Positions 42,089-43,627 of a stretch of DNA of 43,627 nt are shown piece by piece. The stretch's first letter is position 1. Each line of letters opens with the position of its first letter. The notes beneath the pieces are model-generated. The model was not told the DNA's origin and searched no databases. It worked only from the letters and a program-made list of their open reading frames with translations. Source of the DNA: GCA-1730015 sp964583825 (GTDB lineage Bacteria > Pseudomonadota > Gammaproteobacteria > Granulosicoccales > Granulosicoccaceae); NCBI GenBank assembly GCA_964583825.1, contig CAZOXM010000041.1, positions 1 through 43,627 of the forward strand, written 5' to 3'. Position numbers and translations under genes: made by a program.

Positions 42089-43138
42089 ATGTTCAGGAAA
42101 TACGGTCAGCCTGCAGCCACCCAGATCGCCGTTGATCTCGGTGCGCACCAAACCAGAATAATTCACCACCGGGAAGGACTGATTCTCGATGAGCCCTCTG
42201 TCGGTGCAATCGACATGGATCACCGTATCGGGGGCTCGCGCGCGCTCGACAGTTTCGGTAACGAAGCACTGGATATCGCAGCCACAAAACCGTCGATGCG
42301 TATTGTACAGGTCCTTCGCTCCGACGCCCGCAATCCACTCGGCCACAGTGCTAAGATGTTGCGCTACTACTTTTCCAGGCTCCGCCGCGACGGCTCGATA
42401 GGAAAAGCGCCGGTGATACTCCTGAACATCCCGCCCGACATCTCAGAGCACCTCACGGAAGACTTGAAACACGCCTGCTTCACCGCCGGCGCTTCTCGGG
42501 TCCATCTGGTCGATAATGCCATTTCAATGGCTGTGGGTGCCGGCATAGACATCGCAGATGGCGCCCCGCGAATGCTACTTGATCTCGGCGCCAGAGCTGC
42601 GCGTTTGTACGCCATGCAGTTCAACGAAATTGTAGCTGCCTACTCACTCCCCTTCGGCGGAGATCGAATCGACGACGCCCTGGCACATGGCATTCGGGAA
42701 CGCTATGGTCTTTATGTCACTGAAGTGCAGGCCCAGCATGCCAAACACCTGGTCGGCTCCGCCATTAGTTCATCGCTCGACAATCAACTGCGCAACTCCT
42801 GTCAAATGCAGGGGCTGCAGATCACCGTCGATGAACAAGCCAATTTCACACTGACCTCCGAAGTCGCCTGCGAACTGCTTCAGCCTCTGATGCGACAGGG
42901 CCGTGAAGCACTCGATGCCGCGATTAGCGCATTGCCTTATCAGTTCCGGGATCCGCAGCAGGACTGTCCGATTATTATTACCGGCGGTGGCGCACACCTG
43001 CCACAGATGGATCAACTGGTAATGGAAACCGGTAACCGGCCGGTTGAAATCGCAGACCAACCAGCCACAACCGCAGTCCGCGGTGGCGCGACCCTGCTGA
43101 CACACATACAGGGTGAGCCCGCAGCAGCACCTGCCTGA
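42089..43138 (+). CDS. Degenerate MreB homologue (actin-like), probably not an ATPase
   Basis: A 349-aa protein aligned over its full length with the actin-like cell-shape protein MreB. Similar blocks are AVDLGAHQTRIIHHREGLILDEPSVGAI, VILLNIPPDISEHLTEDLKHACFTAGASRVHLVDNAISMAVGAGIDI, the PFGGDRIDDAL region and IIITGGGAHLPQMDQL. The nucleotide-site marks are lost: phosphate-2 DIGGGTT is DLGARAA (165-171), the catalytic-site EEPMAAA is VDNAISM (141-147), and the GRTPGNI block is missing. It holds the usual mreB place next to gatC, but mreC and mreD do not follow; slyX does. A TATACT at 42054-42059 may be its -10 box. Role is unknown; a regulatory or structural partner of true MreB is possible. 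Confidence 0.85.
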   Translation: MFRKYGQPAATQIAVDLGAHQTRIIHHREGLILDEPSVGAIDMDHRIGGSRALDSFGNEALDIAATKPSMRIVQVLRSDARNPLGHSAKMLRYYFSRLRRDGSIGKAPVILLNIPPDISEHLTEDLKHACFTAGASRVHLVDNAISMAVGAGIDIADGAPRMLLDLGARAARLYAMQFNEIVAAYSLPFGGDRIDDALAHGIRERYGLYVTEVQAQHAKHLVGSAISSSLDNQLRNSCQMQGLQITVDEQANFTLTSEVACELLQPLMRQGREALDAAISALPYQFRDPQQDCPIIITGGGAHLPQMDQLVMETGNRPVEIADQPATTAVRGGATLLTHIQGEPAAAPA

Positions 43139-43269
43139 CCACCACCCAAAACGCAGACCCGCCACGGCGATCGGGATCGCGCATCGTGGCAATCGCACGG
43201 GAAATCACCTGCACCGACCGATTGCGTTTCATGCACAATACCGGCTGTTCTTCGACAGACAGCGCCGCC

Positions 43270-43470
43270 ATGGAACAACGAATCGAAACGGTTGAATTAA
43301 AACTGATGGATCTGGAACTCGCCGTTGAGCAACTCAATGACGTTGTCATCCACCAGCAACAGACCATCGATTTGCTGTCGCAAAAAATCGAACGATACCA
43401 ACGCATGCTGGAAGCGATGGAGCCCAATGTTGCGCCGGATTCCGAGGAGACACCACCACCCCACTACTAG
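43270..43470 (+). CDS. slyX: SlyX family protein
   Basis: A 66-aa coiled-coil protein. The N-terminal two thirds (MEQRIETVELKLMDLELAVEQLNDVVIHQQQTIDLLSQKIERYQRMLEAM) match SlyX, followed by the typical PPPHY ending. Its function is unknown; it has been linked to lysis genes in E. coli. The ATG at 43270 gives the family start; the open frame continues upstream to 43186. A large palindromic element begins immediately after the stop codon. Confidence 0.88.
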   Translation: MEQRIETVELKLMDLELAVEQLNDVVIHQQQTIDLLSQKIERYQRMLEAMEPNVAPDSEETPPPHY

Positions 43471-43627
43471 TGGGCCGCTTGATAAATAAGGTAACACTTT
43501 TCTTCGCTACAGCCGCCATTGCTACGTTGAAAAAACTCGACGTATGACCTATATGCCTGCGTTTTTCCGCCTTGCACTGACGACTGTAGCTGTGAAAAGT
43601 TAGTCACCTTATTCACCAAGCGGCCCA
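43471..43627. repeat. 157-bp full-length palindromic element at the window end
   Basis: TGGGCCGCTTGATAAATAAG begins at 43471, and the complement of the window end reads TGGGCCGCTTGGTGAATAAG, so 20 of the first 22 bases match as inverted repeats. Pairing continues inward (CTTTTC, GCTACAG, GAAAAA and TAT blocks), so the transcript would fold as one long imperfect hairpin. It follows slyX without a gap and may also act as its terminator. It differs from the MITE at 19.2 and 41.4 kb. The outer flank is beyond the window, so a target duplication cannot be checked. Confidence 0.8.

Noticed and set aside
1..43627. tRNA, rRNA, CRISPR, prophage or toxin-antitoxin genes
   Set aside because: I looked for T-loop motifs, regularly spaced repeats, integrases and phage structural genes and saw none.

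Overview
This window looks like a chromosomal segment of an aerobic gammaproteobacterium of moderate GC content. The signs are cmoB, rnd, slyX, a gatCAB block with an MreB homologue beside gatC, gpt/apt, a type II NADH dehydrogenase, SPOR-, DUF3108- and CDGSH-type proteins, and a LiuR-like MerR regulator next to acyl-CoA catabolism genes. I cannot name the genus. There is no phage, plasmid, CRISPR array, rRNA or tRNA in it. Mobile DNA is limited to short palindromic repeat elements.

Layout. 1-4.0 kb: a GGDEF/EAL cyclic-di-GMP protein and a MarR regulator, both on the minus strand. 4.1-11.2 kb: an acyl-CoA module of two divergent arms. A fused isobutyryl-CoA mutase and an SDR lie on the minus strand; a MerR regulator, a thiolase and an acyl-CoA dehydrogenase lie on the plus strand. 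A 40-bp palindrome between the arms carries two mirror-image promoters. 11.3-15.1 kb: small accessory genes (3-TM membrane protein, double CDGSH protein, 2-haloacid dehalogenase, hotdog thioesterase, ECHDC3-like crotonase homologue, TPR-like protein). 15.2-18.6 kb: RNase D, DAHP synthase, Apt and Gpt, all co-directional. 18.7-25.1 kb: nucleic-acid modification neighbourhood with an Nmad3 protein and an AlkA-like glycosylase on one strand, and cmoB, an unknown 336-aa protein and stand-alone mnmD on the other, followed by an HD-domain protein. 25.5-32.2 kb: ugd, a MATE exporter, murB, malonyl-CoA decarboxylase and ndh. 32.3-38.3 kb: VOC protein, methyltransferase, secreted proteins, and a tightly overlapping envelope unit (beta-barrel protein, Ig-like lipoprotein, PAP2 phosphatase), then a SPOR-domain protein. 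38.5-43.6 kb: gatB, gatA, gatC, a degenerate MreB paralogue and slyX.

How genes work together (inference). Isobutyryl-CoA mutase can turn a branched C4 acyl-CoA into the linear one, which the dehydrogenase and thiolase across the shared control region could feed into beta-oxidation. The MerR protein is the obvious regulator. CmoB and MnmD both modify wobble U34 of tRNA. The OMP-lipoprotein-PAP2 genes overlap and are probably translated in a coupled way.

Repeats. Two 140-141 bp copies of a MITE-like element with near-perfect 16-bp terminal inverted repeats and 4-bp duplications (CTAA and TTAG) sit at 19.2 kb and 41.4 kb; the second separates gatC from gatA. A diverged half copy lies at 12.0 kb. 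A different 157-bp full-length palindrome begins directly after the slyX stop codon and ends exactly at the last base of the window. The most notable items are the symmetric dual promoter, the MreB homologue that has lost its nucleotide-site signatures, the Nmad3/glycosylase pair and the overlapping envelope operon.
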